DNA of 64,000 nt. Origin: Gaiellasilicea sp963791905. GTDB lineage: Bacteria; Actinomycetota; Thermoleophilia; Gaiellales; Gaiellaceae. Both the position numbers and the translations under genes were made by a program. Position 1 is the first letter of the stretch, and each line of letters opens with the position of its first letter. Positions 54,643 to 63,540 of this stretch are shown here, one piece after another. The stretch is taken from contig CAWBTX010000002.1 in NCBI GenBank assembly GCA_963791905.1, forward strand, positions 506,793 to 570,792, in the 5' to 3' direction. The notes under the pieces were generated by a model. That model was not told the DNA's origin and made no database searches. It saw nothing but the letters and a program-made list of their open reading frames with translations.

Positions 54643-54853
54643 CCGGCACCGGAGGCAGCGTTCTCACCCCTTCGCTGGCGCCAGTCCCGGCGGAGCACGA
54701 CCTGCGTGCCCGACCGCGCCCGGTGCGACCGATCCCACATCCATGAAGTTCCCGCCACACCTCCCGCCCGGATGTGGGTGGTGGCGCCGATGCCGCGCGA
54801 GCGGCTCGGGGGGAGGGTTTTACCAACCCCACAAAGACCGAGGAGGTCTCGAA

Positions 54854-55423
54854 GTGAGCGTAGTCACAGACACGATCCGCAACGGCGTGGACACCGAGAA
54901 GATGTTCGCCACGCTGGATTTGATCAAGGCACAGCCGGAGCTGGCGAGGTTCCAGTTCCGGGCCAGCAACCGCTGGATCGACGGTGCCCACAACCGCTCG
55001 ACGATCAAGGGTTTCTACGCCGCGGGCGGCGAGGACACCACCCGCAGCGAGCAGTTCCAGCTCGACGCGGGCGAGCCGGCGATCCTGCTCGGCAGCGACA
55101 CCGGCCCCAACCCGGCCGAGTACCTGCTGCACGCGCTCGCCGCCTGCCTGACGACGTCGATCGTCTACGTGGCCGCGGCGCGCAAGGTGGAGCTCACGTC
55201 GGTCGAGTCGACCGTCACGGGCGACATGGACGTGCGCGGCCCGCTCGGCGTCGATGACGAGCCCCGCAACGGGTTCGAGCGCATCGGCGTGTCGTTCCGG
55301 GTGACGGGCAACGCGCCTGACGAAAAGCTCCGCGAGGTCGTGGAGCGGGCCCAGGAGCGCTCGGCCAATTACGACATGGTCACCAACGGCGTGCCCGTGG
55401 CCGTCGAGGTGACGACGGATTGA
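54854..55423 (+). CDS. OsmC-family protein
   Basis: 189 residues from GTG 54854, with AGGAGG at 54841-54846. OsmC/Ohr-fold blocks are FQFRASNRWIDGAHNRSTIK, ILLGSDTGPNPAEYLLHALA, then the peroxidatic Cys in ALAACLTTSIVYVAA, and FRVTGNAPDEKLREVVERAQ. Where peroxide-reducing OsmC proteins have the second Cys, this one reads ERSANYDMVTNG, so the resolving Cys is absent. It may therefore bind or hydrolyse rather than reduce. It lies in the operon between the two LuxR regulators. Confidence 0.82.
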   Translation: MSVVTDTIRNGVDTEKMFATLDLIKAQPELARFQFRASNRWIDGAHNRSTIKGFYAAGGEDTTRSEQFQLDAGEPAILLGSDTGPNPAEYLLHALAACLTTSIVYVAAARKVELTSVESTVTGDMDVRGPLGVDDEPRNGFERIGVSFRVTGNAPDEKLREVVERAQERSANYDMVTNGVPVAVEVTTD

Positions 55424-55493
55424 GTCGCGTGCAGCCCGTGGCCGGGTCCCCGCTCCGGCCACGGGTGCATCGACCCCGAGAGGAGCGACGATG

Positions 55494-55658
55494 ATGTCCC
55501 ATGGGCTATTCGGAATCGACACGCGGCGCGACCCGGCCCGCGAGCGACTCGCCCCGCTGCTAAGCGACGCGAGCGCCCGCGAGCGCGGCCCCCGCAGGCT
55601 CGCGTTGCGCGCGCGGTGGCCACGCCGCTCGCGCCCGGTCCGAGAGGCGTGTGCGTGA
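55494..55658 (+). CDS. 54-residue basic peptide coupled to the monooxygenase
   Basis: ATG 55494 (or 55491) follows a GAGGAG site. The product MSHGLFGIDTRRDPARERLA, PLLSDASARERGPRRLALRA, then Arg-rich, ends with TGA overlapping the ATG of the next gene (tgATG). It may be a translational-coupling leader or a small regulatory protein. Confidence 0.4.
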   Translation: MSHGLFGIDTRRDPARERLAPLLSDASARERGPRRLALRARWPRRSRPVREACA

Positions 55659-56875
55659 TGCCGATCAAGCTGACCGCACGCACAGAGCCCGGCACACGCC
55701 TGGTGGCGATCGCCGAGCGGCTCTCGGAGGGGCTCGCCGCCCGCGCGGCCGAGCACGACCGCGACGGCAGCTATCCCTTCGAGGCGATCGACGCGCTCAA
55801 GGCCGCCGGCTACTTCGCGGCGCCCGTCCCCGTCGAGCTCGGTGGGCTCGGCGTCTCGTCCGCACACGACCTCGTAGTCGCGTCCAGCCGCCTGGCGCGC
55901 GGCGACGCGTCCGTCGCGATCGGCGTGAACATGCACCTCGTCGCGGTGCTCAACATGGAGCGCCGTCGCCAAGTCGCGGTCGCCGCCGGGACCGAGCGCC
56001 GCGCCCGCGGGTTTGCCTCGTCACTCGAGCAGATCGCCCGCGACGGCGTCGTGCTGGCCGCCGCCATCAGCGAACCGGGCCAGGACCTCACCCGGCCGGG
56101 CACGGTCGCCACCCGCACCGAGTCCGGCTGGCGGATCGACGGCCGCAAGATGTTCTGCACGATGTCCCCCGCCGCCACCGACCTCTACGTGGCCGTCACA
56201 TACGCCGACGGCGAGGGTGCCGAGCGCTACGCCTACGCGATGGTGCCCACCGACACACCCGGCGTCGTCGTGCACGACGACTGGGACGCGCTCGGCATGC
56301 GCGCCTCCGGCAGCAACTCGATCTCGCTCGAGGGTGTCCAGTTGCCCCACTCAGGTGTGCGCGGCGGCTTCCGCGCCGGCGATCCGGTCCCGTACATGGA
56401 GCGCAACCTCGTGGCTGGGCTGTTCCACGCCGCGGCCTCGCTAGGCATCGCCGAGTCGGCCGACCGGGTCGCCCGCCGCGGCCTGGCCGGGCGCATCAAC
56501 GGGGATGCACGCCCGCGCATGCAGGTGGCGGACAATGCCGTCGACCTGGTCGTTTCCCGCGGCGCCCTGTCGCGCGCCGCTGCGCTGATTGACGACCACC
56601 GCGCCGCAAACCCGGCGTCCGACGGCAGCCCGGAGGAGCTAGGCGCGCTGTTCGCCGAGGCCCAGGCCGCCAAGGCGTTCGTAGGCGAGGCGGCCGCCCG
56701 CGTCGTGGATCGCGCGCTAGCCCTCTCGGGCGGCGCCGGCTACGTCAACGGCAGCCCGCTCGCGCGCGCCTACCGCGATGTCAAGGCCGGCTCCTTCATG
56801 CACCCACTCGGCGCCAACCGCGCCTACGACTACCTCGGCCACGTCGCTCTCGGCGAACAGCCGTCGCTCCACTGA
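55658..56875 (+). CDS. acyl-CoA dehydrogenase-fold flavin monooxygenase (two-component, oxygenase subunit)
   Basis: An intact 405-residue protein with the acyl-CoA-dehydrogenase fold: YPFEAIDALKAAGYFAAPVP, ELGGLGVSSAHDLVVASSRL, then ISEPGQDLTRPGTVATRTES, WRIDGRKMFCTMSPAATDLY and DDWDALGMRASGSNSISLEG. The C-terminal helical bundle ends GGAGYVNGSPLARAYRDVKA. A flavin-reductase gene follows one base later, so the pair resembles two-component FMNH2/FADH2-dependent monooxygenases (HsaA/HpaB-like relatives) rather than fatty-acid dehydrogenases. The substrate is unknown. Confidence 0.8.
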   Translation: MPIKLTARTEPGTRLVAIAERLSEGLAARAAEHDRDGSYPFEAIDALKAAGYFAAPVPVELGGLGVSSAHDLVVASSRLARGDASVAIGVNMHLVAVLNMERRRQVAVAAGTERRARGFASSLEQIARDGVVLAAAISEPGQDLTRPGTVATRTESGWRIDGRKMFCTMSPAATDLYVAVTYADGEGAERYAYAMVPTDTPGVVVHDDWDALGMRASGSNSISLEGVQLPHSGVRGGFRAGDPVPYMERNLVAGLFHAAASLGIAESADRVARRGLAGRINGDARPRMQVADNAVDLVVSRGALSRAAALIDDHRAANPASDGSPEELGALFAEAQAAKAFVGEAAARVVDRALALSGGAGYVNGSPLARAYRDVKAGSFMHPLGANRAYDYLGHVALGEQPSLH

Positions 56876-56876
56876 G

Positions 56877-57389
56877 ATGGCGCTCGCAGCTCCAGCCCCC
56901 GCCGTGCCGGCGCCGGACGCGCGCTCGTTCCGCGACGCACTCGGCCGGTTCGCCACCGGCGTGGCCCTCGTCACGGCGATGCCGGACGGCGAACCGGCCG
57001 GGCTGATAGTCAACTCCCTCACGTCCGTCTCGCTCGAGCCGCCCCTGATCTCGTTCTCGCCGGCGCGCAGCTCGCTCACCTGGTCGCGCATGCGGCGGAC
57101 GGGGCGCTTCGGCGTCAACGTGCTGGGACGGCAGCACGAGCGGTTCGCAGTACGCGCAACGCCTCCCGGCGCGGACCGATTCGCAGGCCTCGACTGGGAA
57201 CTCGGACGCGGCGACGTACCCCTGCTCACCAACGCCCTTGCCAGCCTCGAGTGTGAGATCGTCGCCGAGCACCCCGCCGGAGATCACTGGATCGTCGTAG
57301 GACGCGTGAACGCCCTGCACGCCCCGCCCATCAAAGACCCGCTCGTCTTCTACGCAGGCGCCTTCGGCACCCTGCAACAGCCGAAGTAG
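56877..57389 (+). CDS. flavin reductase (two-component monooxygenase reductase subunit)
   Basis: An intact 170-residue protein: FRDALGRFATGVALVTAMPD, GEPAGLIVNSLTSVSLEPPL, ISFSPARSSLTWSRMRRTGR, FGVNVLGRQHERFAVRATPP, then CEIVAEHPAGDHWIVVGRVN. This is the FMN-binding split-barrel flavin_reduct domain with the S-T/V-PP signature. It should supply reduced flavin to the adjacent oxygenase from NAD(P)H. Only one base separates the two genes. Confidence 0.88.
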   Translation: MALAAPAPAVPAPDARSFRDALGRFATGVALVTAMPDGEPAGLIVNSLTSVSLEPPLISFSPARSSLTWSRMRRTGRFGVNVLGRQHERFAVRATPPGADRFAGLDWELGRGDVPLLTNALASLECEIVAEHPAGDHWIVVGRVNALHAPPIKDPLVFYAGAFGTLQQPK

Positions 57390-57706
57390 ACCACGGCGCG
57401 GCCGCCCGAACACTGCTCCTCTTCCACCGAAGCGAGCGCCTCCGCTGGCCGCCACCGACTGTCGCACCGGACGAGTTGGAGGCGTCTCCGGGCACGCGAT
57501 CGGCTCCCGCGCCGCCCTCGCATTCGTCGAGGAGCAGCACTGTCACCGGTTACTTCTGCTGGTCGTCCGAAGGAGCAGTCACCGGCGCCGCAGAGGGGAC
57601 GCTTGCTCCGAGGCCCCGCCGGGGCCCTCCTCCCATCAGGCAGCAGATATTTGCGCTGCTCTGCCAGCGGCGAGAACCATCGGGTGGGACTGGCTTGGGT
57701 TCGCGT
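57390..57706. other. intergenic region between convergent genes
   Basis: About 317 bases. No supported gene; no strong hairpin noted. Confidence 0.4.
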
Positions 57707-58321
57707 TCAGGCGTCGGGGTCGCGCCACATCGGCCATAGCGGCGGGCCGCCATCGAGAGCGAACTCGCCCGTGGCGCGGAAGCCGTGCCGCTCGTATAGC
57801 CGCTTGTTGTCGGGGCTGGTGGCGTCGAGGTAGGCGCGCAGGCCGTCGCGGTCGCAGCGCGCGATCATGTCCTCCAGCAGGGTCGAGCCGATGCCGCGCC
57901 CCTGGTTCCCAGGCTCCACCCCGAGGAGCTGCAGGTAGTAGTACGAGCCGTGCGGGTGATGGTCGTCGATCAGTCCGGCGAGCTCGAAGAAGCGGTCTGC
58001 GTCTGCTCCCGCCGCCTGCTCCAGGCGCTGGTTGAACTCGTCAGCGTGCTCGTCGTCGACGGGCGCCTGTCCAGGCGGCGCCCAGAGCGCGACGCCGGCG
58101 CTCTGCCCCGCGAGGTAGATCTCGTCGTGCCGCTGGAAGGCCTCGGTGAACACGGAGAAGATTCCGGGAAGCACCTCCCGGCGCCGCGCGTCATCGGGGT
58201 AGGCCCAGCGAAACACCGGGTCGTCGACGAACGCCCGGGCGAGCGTGCTCGCAATGCGCGGCGCGTCGTGGGCGCGAGCCTTGCGGATCTCGGCGACAGT
58301 GGTGGAGGCGGTGGGATTCAT
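57707..58321 (-). CDS. GNAT acetyltransferase
   Basis: An intact 204-residue protein: EIRKARAHDAPRIASTLARA, FVDDPVFRWAYPDDARRREV, then YYLQLLGVEPGNQGRGIGST with the acetyl-CoA loop Q-G-x-G-I-G, and LDATSPDNKRLYERHGFRAT near the C-terminus. It belongs to the group of GNATs found beside secondary-metabolite or resistance genes; the substrate is unknown. It reads toward the flavin-reductase gene and away from the second LuxR regulator. Confidence 0.85.
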   Translation of the reverse strand: MNPTASTTVAEIRKARAHDAPRIASTLARAFVDDPVFRWAYPDDARRREVLPGIFSVFTEAFQRHDEIYLAGQSAGVALWAPPGQAPVDDEHADEFNQRLEQAAGADADRFFELAGLIDDHHPHGSYYYLQLLGVEPGNQGRGIGSTLLEDMIARCDRDGLRAYLDATSPDNKRLYERHGFRATGEFALDGGPPLWPMWRDPDA

Positions 58322-58492
58322 CCTGGGGGCTCCTTGGCTTGGTGGGTCCTGTCGCTCAAGACGGTCGCCGATACGTCCGCCCGCCGGTATGGCGGATGCC
58401 CGCCACCGCGCCCCCCACTAGGGCCGTCCCGCACCCCCAGGCTTCGGTGCGCGATCGAGGCCAGGCGGCCGCGATCGAGGAGCCGTTGCGGC

Positions 58493-61405
58493 TCAGGGAA
58501 GAGGAGCGTGCTCGTGGGCGAGTAGTCGCACCACGCCGGCGCGCGAGCTCAGTCCGAGCTTGGCCAGCACGCGGGATACGTGCTTCTCTACGGTGCTCTG
58601 GCTCACGCGGAGCCGGAGAGCGATCTGGGCGTTGGTCTGCCCGTCGGCCACCAGCGCGGCCACTTCGCGCTCGCGCGGGGTCAGGTCGCCCAGGCGCCCG
58701 TGGCCGTCAGGCTGTCCGGGCGCGGCGCGCATCGCCGGACGCGGTCTGTCGCCCAGGCGACGCAGCACGCGCACCGCGTCGTCGCGGTAGCCCCACGCCC
58801 CGCGCGCCTCGAGTTCGGCGGCGGCGCGGCGCAACTCCGCGCGCGCGTCCTCGACGCGGGCGTCGGTGGCCAGCGCCTCCCCGGCCAAGGTGCGGCAGCG
58901 GCCGGCCCACAGCGGGGCGTCGCCCTGGTCGGCCGCGCCGGCACCGGCGAGGGCCACCTCCGCGGCCTGGCCCACACGATCCTGAGCGAGCAGCACGCCG
59001 GCGTCGGCGTGAGCGGTGATGGCGCCGAACACCCCGCTGCGGCGACCGCCGCCCTCCGCCGGCGCCCGCTGTGCCCACGCCTCGGCCTCCTCCACACGCC
59101 CGAGCGCGAGCAGGACGCGAACCGCGATTTCGGCCGCCTTGAGCCGATCGAGCGTCCACAGGGCGGGCTGCACCCAGCCGAAGGCCTCCAGCGCTGCAAG
59201 CGCGCCTTGCGGGTCGCCGGCGGCCAGCCGGGCGTCCGCGACCGCGTAGCCGGCCTGCGAGTACTCGATCGTGCCGATCCGCTCCCACGCGGCTTGGCCG
59301 TGGTCGAGCGCCGCTTCGATCCAGCCGCGCGCCAGCGTCGTTCGGCTGAGCACGATCGAAGACCAGTACGCGACCTGGGGGTTGCCGGACAACAACGCGC
59401 TCTCCAGCGCCTCGTCCGCGTCGGCCTCGGCCGCGTCGAGCCGGCCAAGCTCCGCGTCGACCCAGCCGCGCACCAGCACAAACGCGGGCGCGTACAGGCC
59501 CTGTCCGGTGCGTCGCGCCACGCCAAGCCCCCGCTCGGCCGCGGCGCGCGCCAGTTGGAAGCTGCCGGTGAAAACCCGCGCGACCGCGAGCCAGAACAGA
59601 CCCTGCAGTCGCTCCGCGGCACGCTCGTCGTCGACCGCATCCACCAGCGCCCCGGCTCGCGCGATCTTCAGATCCACCGCAGCAAGCTCTTTAGCGTCGT
59701 CGCCGCGCAGGCGGCAGTGTGCCTCGTCGGCCGCCGTGGCCGCGGCCTCCGCTTCGAGCGCCGGATCGCCGGCGGCGCGGGCCGCCGCCTGCGCCTCATC
59801 GGCCAGCGCCTCGGCGGCGGCGTGATCGCCGTGCACCGCGCGCTCGCGGGCCAGCACGAGGGCCAGCGCGGCTGACAGCCCGGGCTCGCCGTCGCCGAGG
59901 GCGGCTCGCTCTGCCTCCAGCAGCCGGCGCGCCTCCTCCGCGTCGTTGGTCCACAGCGCCAGCAGGTCGCCCAGCACCACGGCGACCGCGACCCGCTCCG
60001 CCGCCGCCTCGGCCGGGATCATGGCGAGTGCCCTTCGGAGCACATCGCGCGCCTCGACGGCCCGCCCCGCCGCCGCCAGCGCCAGTCCCTGGGCGCGCAG
60101 CAGCGCCAAGCGCCGCCGATCGTGGTAGGGCACCTCGGGCAGCAGCCGCAGCGCCGCGCCATACCAGCCGGCCGCCGTGGCTGGAGCAGCCAGCGTCGTC
60201 TGCTCGCCGGCCACGGCGAGCAACTCGACGGCGGCCATGTCGCCCGGCTGCGCCGCACGCGCCACGTGGTGTGCCCGCTCCGCGGCCGTTGCCCCCCGCG
60301 CCGCCAGTGCCTCCGCCGCCCGCGCATGCGCGCCCAGCTTCCAGCCGCCGCCAGCCGTCTCGTACACCGCGCGGCGCACGAGTGGATGGCGGAAGCCAAA
60401 GCGCCACGGCTGGTCGGTGGGGCGGACCAGACCGGCCGCCAGCACGGCATCGAGCGCGTTCAGCGCCTCCTCCTCCCCCATGCCGGCCGCCGCCGCGGCT
60501 ATCGAGGACTCAAACGGGTCGCCGGCAACCGCCGCGCCCTGAACCATTAGGCGCGCCGGCGCCTCGAGCGCGGAGATCTCGCCGGCCAGCGCCGCCACCA
60601 CGGCCCGCGGCACACCGGTGGCACCCGGCGCCGCTCGCCCGCTGTGCGCCGCGGAGCCCACGCCTCGCAACGCCTGCAAGAAGAACGGGTTGCCGCCGCT
60701 CTCCAAGAACAGGCGCTTCCGCGCCGCCGCGCCCAGCGACGGCCCCAACAACGCATCGACCGCCTTGCGCGACAGCGGCCCAAGCTCCAGCACATCGGCG
60801 CCGTCATGGCGCGCCGCCGCATGCAACGCGTCCTCCACTGCCGGGTCGCGGCCCGCGCGGGCGGCGAGAGCCAGCAGCACGGCACCGTCCGGCAGTCGGT
60901 GCAACAGCAGCCGAATCACCTCGAGCGACGCCGGATCGCTCCAATGCACATCATCGAGCAGCACGGTCACCGGACGCACCGCAGCCAGCCGCTCGAGCAG
61001 CCCGCGCACCGCGCGCGCCACCCGATGACGCTCCCCCGAGACCGCGGGCTCTACCCCAGCGACGCGCCCCACCGCTGGCAGCGCCACCGCCAAGTCCGCG
61101 AGGCGCTCATCGCCCAGACCGCTCAGAGCCTCGCCCCCAGCCCGGGCGACCTGATCATCGAGCGCCTCCCCCCACAGGGCAAAGGGAACGTCGCGCTCCA
61201 GCTCCGCCGCCCGGCCCGCCGCCACCACCTGCCCCCGCTCCGCCGCTCGGCGACCCAACTCAGCCAGCAGCCGCGACTTGCCGATACCCGGCTCACCCGT
61301 AATCCCCACCGCCCGCGACTGCCCCGCGTCCGTCTGCTCGAACACGTGCTCGATGAACAACAACTCCGCCTCGCGTCCCACCAGCGGTGGTGCACTCGCG
61401 CCCAT
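58493..61405 (-). CDS. LAL-type regulator: STAND ATPase with LuxR HTH (second)
   Basis: An intact 970-residue protein: MGASAPPLVGREAELLFIEH, Walker A GITGEPGIGKSRLLAELGRR, Walker B VTVLLDDVHWSDPASLEVIR, a GSGGNPFF-like sensor (FLESGGNPFFLQAL), a long Ala-rich helical repeat middle, and a C-terminal LuxR domain (LTPREREVAALVADGQTNAQ, VSQSTVEKHVSRVLAKLGLS). It shares architecture but little sequence with the first regulator. It is probably a dedicated activator of the neighbouring GNAT/monooxygenase region, though its target is not visible in sequence. Confidence 0.9.
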   Translation of the reverse strand: MGASAPPLVGREAELLFIEHVFEQTDAGQSRAVGITGEPGIGKSRLLAELGRRAAERGQVVAAGRAAELERDVPFALWGEALDDQVARAGGEALSGLGDERLADLAVALPAVGRVAGVEPAVSGERHRVARAVRGLLERLAAVRPVTVLLDDVHWSDPASLEVIRLLLHRLPDGAVLLALAARAGRDPAVEDALHAAARHDGADVLELGPLSRKAVDALLGPSLGAAARKRLFLESGGNPFFLQALRGVGSAAHSGRAAPGATGVPRAVVAALAGEISALEAPARLMVQGAAVAGDPFESSIAAAAAGMGEEEALNALDAVLAAGLVRPTDQPWRFGFRHPLVRRAVYETAGGGWKLGAHARAAEALAARGATAAERAHHVARAAQPGDMAAVELLAVAGEQTTLAAPATAAGWYGAALRLLPEVPYHDRRRLALLRAQGLALAAAGRAVEARDVLRRALAMIPAEAAAERVAVAVVLGDLLALWTNDAEEARRLLEAERAALGDGEPGLSAALALVLARERAVHGDHAAAEALADEAQAAARAAGDPALEAEAAATAADEAHCRLRGDDAKELAAVDLKIARAGALVDAVDDERAAERLQGLFWLAVARVFTGSFQLARAAAERGLGVARRTGQGLYAPAFVLVRGWVDAELGRLDAAEADADEALESALLSGNPQVAYWSSIVLSRTTLARGWIEAALDHGQAAWERIGTIEYSQAGYAVADARLAAGDPQGALAALEAFGWVQPALWTLDRLKAAEIAVRVLLALGRVEEAEAWAQRAPAEGGGRRSGVFGAITAHADAGVLLAQDRVGQAAEVALAGAGAADQGDAPLWAGRCRTLAGEALATDARVEDARAELRRAAAELEARGAWGYRDDAVRVLRRLGDRPRPAMRAAPGQPDGHGRLGDLTPREREVAALVADGQTNAQIALRLRVSQSTVEKHVSRVLAKLGLSSRAGVVRLLAHEHAPLP

Positions 61406-61861
61406 GCCAAGACGACCCTACGCCGAACATCCAGGACCCTCAAGGAGTACGCCGCGGCTCAGTCAAGCGCAACGGGGAGCGGACCGCCGAGACGCCCCCG
61501 AAGACACGGTTTGGACATGCCCGGCACTCGCGCTCGGCGGGACAAGCGGTAGCTGGGTCCGCCCTCGTCGTCCTGTTGCTGCCGACGGAGCTGGCGTACG
61601 CCGGCACGCGATCGGCGGTCCGGCCACTGCTGGATCTGTGGAGGAGCAGCGCACCGCCGGTCCCCCATCCGAAGACCAGCACTCGCAAGCTGGGCTTCTC
61701 CTCGGCGCCCGGTCAACGGTCCGGGACGAGCGAGACGCCCGCTCGTTCCACGGGACCAGGATGGCGCCGTAGTGAACTGCACGCCGCTCGACCCGCTCTT
61801 TGCAGCACTGGTAGTCACGAGGTGCAGGACCGTAGGCGGACCGGCGGCTACGCTCCAACTC
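61406..61861 (+). other. 455 bases without a supported gene
   Basis: Open frames on both strands look like GC shadows. The promoters of the LuxR gene (minus) and of the DUF1707 gene (plus) must lie here. Confidence 0.4.
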
Positions 61862-62485
61862 ATGGCCGAAGACGCCCGGGCTCCTGCCGTCCGCGCCTCG
61901 GACGCCGAGCGCGAGCGTGTAATGACCCGCGTGCGCGATGCCGCCGCGGAGGGGCGCCTGACCTTCGAGGAACTCGCGGACCGTGTCGAGGCCGCGGCCG
62001 GCGCCGTGACGCGCCGGGAGCTCGAGCGGCTTACCGAGGACCTGCCCGCCGAGCCCTCCCCGACGCGCTCGCATGAGGCCGCTCCTGTGCCCACCCGCGC
62101 GTCGACCGTCTTCGCTCACGTGCGTCGCGGCGGAGCGTGGACCCTGCCCGCCGCGGGCAAGTGGCAGAGCCTCTTCGGCGACGTCGTGCTAGACGTGCGC
62201 CAGGCGCGGGTGACGGGCCCCGAGGTACGCATTGACGCGGGCTCGATCTTCGGCGACATCGAGCTGCTCGTGCCGGAAGGCGTCGAGGTCGAGATCCGCT
62301 CGCGGACGCTTTTCGGCGACATCAAGCAGGAGGCCGGCGAAGCGGCTCCTCCAGGAGCGCCGCGGATCGTCCTTACCGGCGGGACGGTGTTCGGCGACGT
62401 GCGGGTCCGGGCACAGCGGCTGCGGGAGCGCTTGGCCGAGCGGCTCGACGAGCGCGGTCGTCGGCGCCTCCACCAGCCCGACTAG
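61862..62485 (+). CDS. DUF1707 protein with LiaF-like C-terminal domain
   Basis: An intact 207-residue protein. Residues 8-60 are DUF1707 (VRASDAERERVMTRVRDAAA, EGRLTFEELADRVEAAAGAV, TRRELERLTEDL), a helical actinobacterial domain. Residues 85-190 form a repetitive beta solenoid (SLFGDVVLDVRQARVTGPEV, IDAGSIFGDIELLVPEGVEV, RSRTLFGDIKQ, GTVFGDVRVRAQ), like the cell-wall-stress protein LiaF. No transmembrane helix is present, so a cytoplasmic or membrane-associated sensor role is inferred. It stands alone between the regulator and the recombinase. Confidence 0.85.
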   Translation: MAEDARAPAVRASDAERERVMTRVRDAAAEGRLTFEELADRVEAAAGAVTRRELERLTEDLPAEPSPTRSHEAAPVPTRASTVFAHVRRGGAWTLPAAGKWQSLFGDVVLDVRQARVTGPEVRIDAGSIFGDIELLVPEGVEVEIRSRTLFGDIKQEAGEAAPPGAPRIVLTGGTVFGDVRVRAQRLRERLAERLDERGRRRLHQPD

Positions 62486-62667
62486 CTCCAACCTAAAGGA
62501 CGAAACCCTGCGTCCGGCCCGCCACCGCGTGCCGGATCAGTGCTCAGTTTGTGGACTTGGAGAAGCGGTGGCGACCTGCGTCTCCCGCCAAGCTTCAGGG
62601 GTTGCGGACGGGGCATTGGGCTCCGTGTTGTTCGGGCGAGCCGGTCGTCGACCGAGAGGAGAGTCCA

Positions 62668-63369
62668 TGTCCGTTGCCGCCGTTGCTGAATGCCGCCGGC
62701 CGCCGTCGCTCGCCCGCCACTCTGCCCGGCTATCTCGCCGGGCGCCCGCCGCGCAACAAGGGTTTACGCTACCCGCCCGATCCGCCCACGGTGGAGGAGA
62801 TCGTCGCGGTCATGCGCCAGGCCGGCGACGGTGTCCACGGCGCCCGCCTGCGGGCTTTGATCGTGCTGCTCGGGCGCGCGGCCCTGCGCATCAACGAGGC
62901 GCTCACTCTGACCGAGCACGATCTGGGGCCCGGCGCCGGATCGGTACTGGTCCGCCACGGCAAGGGCGGCCGGCGCCGCGAGGTCGGCATGGACCCGGTG
63001 GGGCTGGGACCAGCTCCGGCCCTGGCTGGAGCTCCGCATACGATGCCGGTAGGACCGCTGCTGTGCGTGATCGAGGGTGCGACCCGCGGGCGGCCCTGGG
63101 CGAGCGACGCCGCCCGCGCGCAGTTGCGGCGCGTCGCCTCCAAGGCCGGAGTGCGCAGGCGGTTCGCGCCCACCAGCTGCGCCACGCCCACGCCGTCGAG
63201 CTCGCCCACGAGGGCGTGCCGCTCAACGTCATCCCAGCGCCAACTGGGTCATACCAATCTCGGTGTGACCTCGATTTATCTGCAAGGGATCGACAACGCC
63301 AGGATCATCGCCGCCGTCCACCCCCGCAAGTCGCCGATGATCCCGGCCAGCACCGGACTCCGCCTCTAG
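62668..63369 (+). pseudogene. tyrosine recombinase, frameshifted
   Basis: From ATG 62668 (AGAGGAGAG upstream): after one shift RSPATLPGYLAGRPPRNKGL, RYPPDPPTVEEIVAVMRQAG, then LRINEALTL with the first Arg, HGKGGRRREVGMDP with Lys, and SIYLQGIDNA with the nucleophile Tyr. The HxxR motif (HQLRHAHAVELAHEG) is readable only in another frame, between two shifts, and a further shift lies near 63010. The core is thus complete, but at least three single-base changes break it. This is an XerC/D-like integrase, perhaps of a transposon. Confidence 0.75.
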
Positions 63370-63540
63370 GCCGATCCACTGCCAGCCTCGCCGTCGGTCG
63401 ACCCGGTACTGGTCGCGTCGAAAGCAGCACTGTTGACGTGCGCTACTGCAAATCGTCCGGAGCGAGAGCCGGCACAAGCCCTCGTGGCGTCCCAAAGCTG
63501 CTGTAACTTCGCCGCGGCTTCGGTTCCCTTTGCGGTCAGT
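63370..63540. other. intergenic between recombinase and transposase
   Basis: 170 bases, no gene. The right end of an IS256-type element could lie here; an inverted repeat partner cannot be checked because the element leaves the window. Confidence 0.4.

Noticed and set aside
28286..63540. Attachment-site direct repeat matching the tRNA-Leu 3' end
   Set aside because: Scanning by eye near the recombinase found no copy of the T-arm/acceptor sequence.
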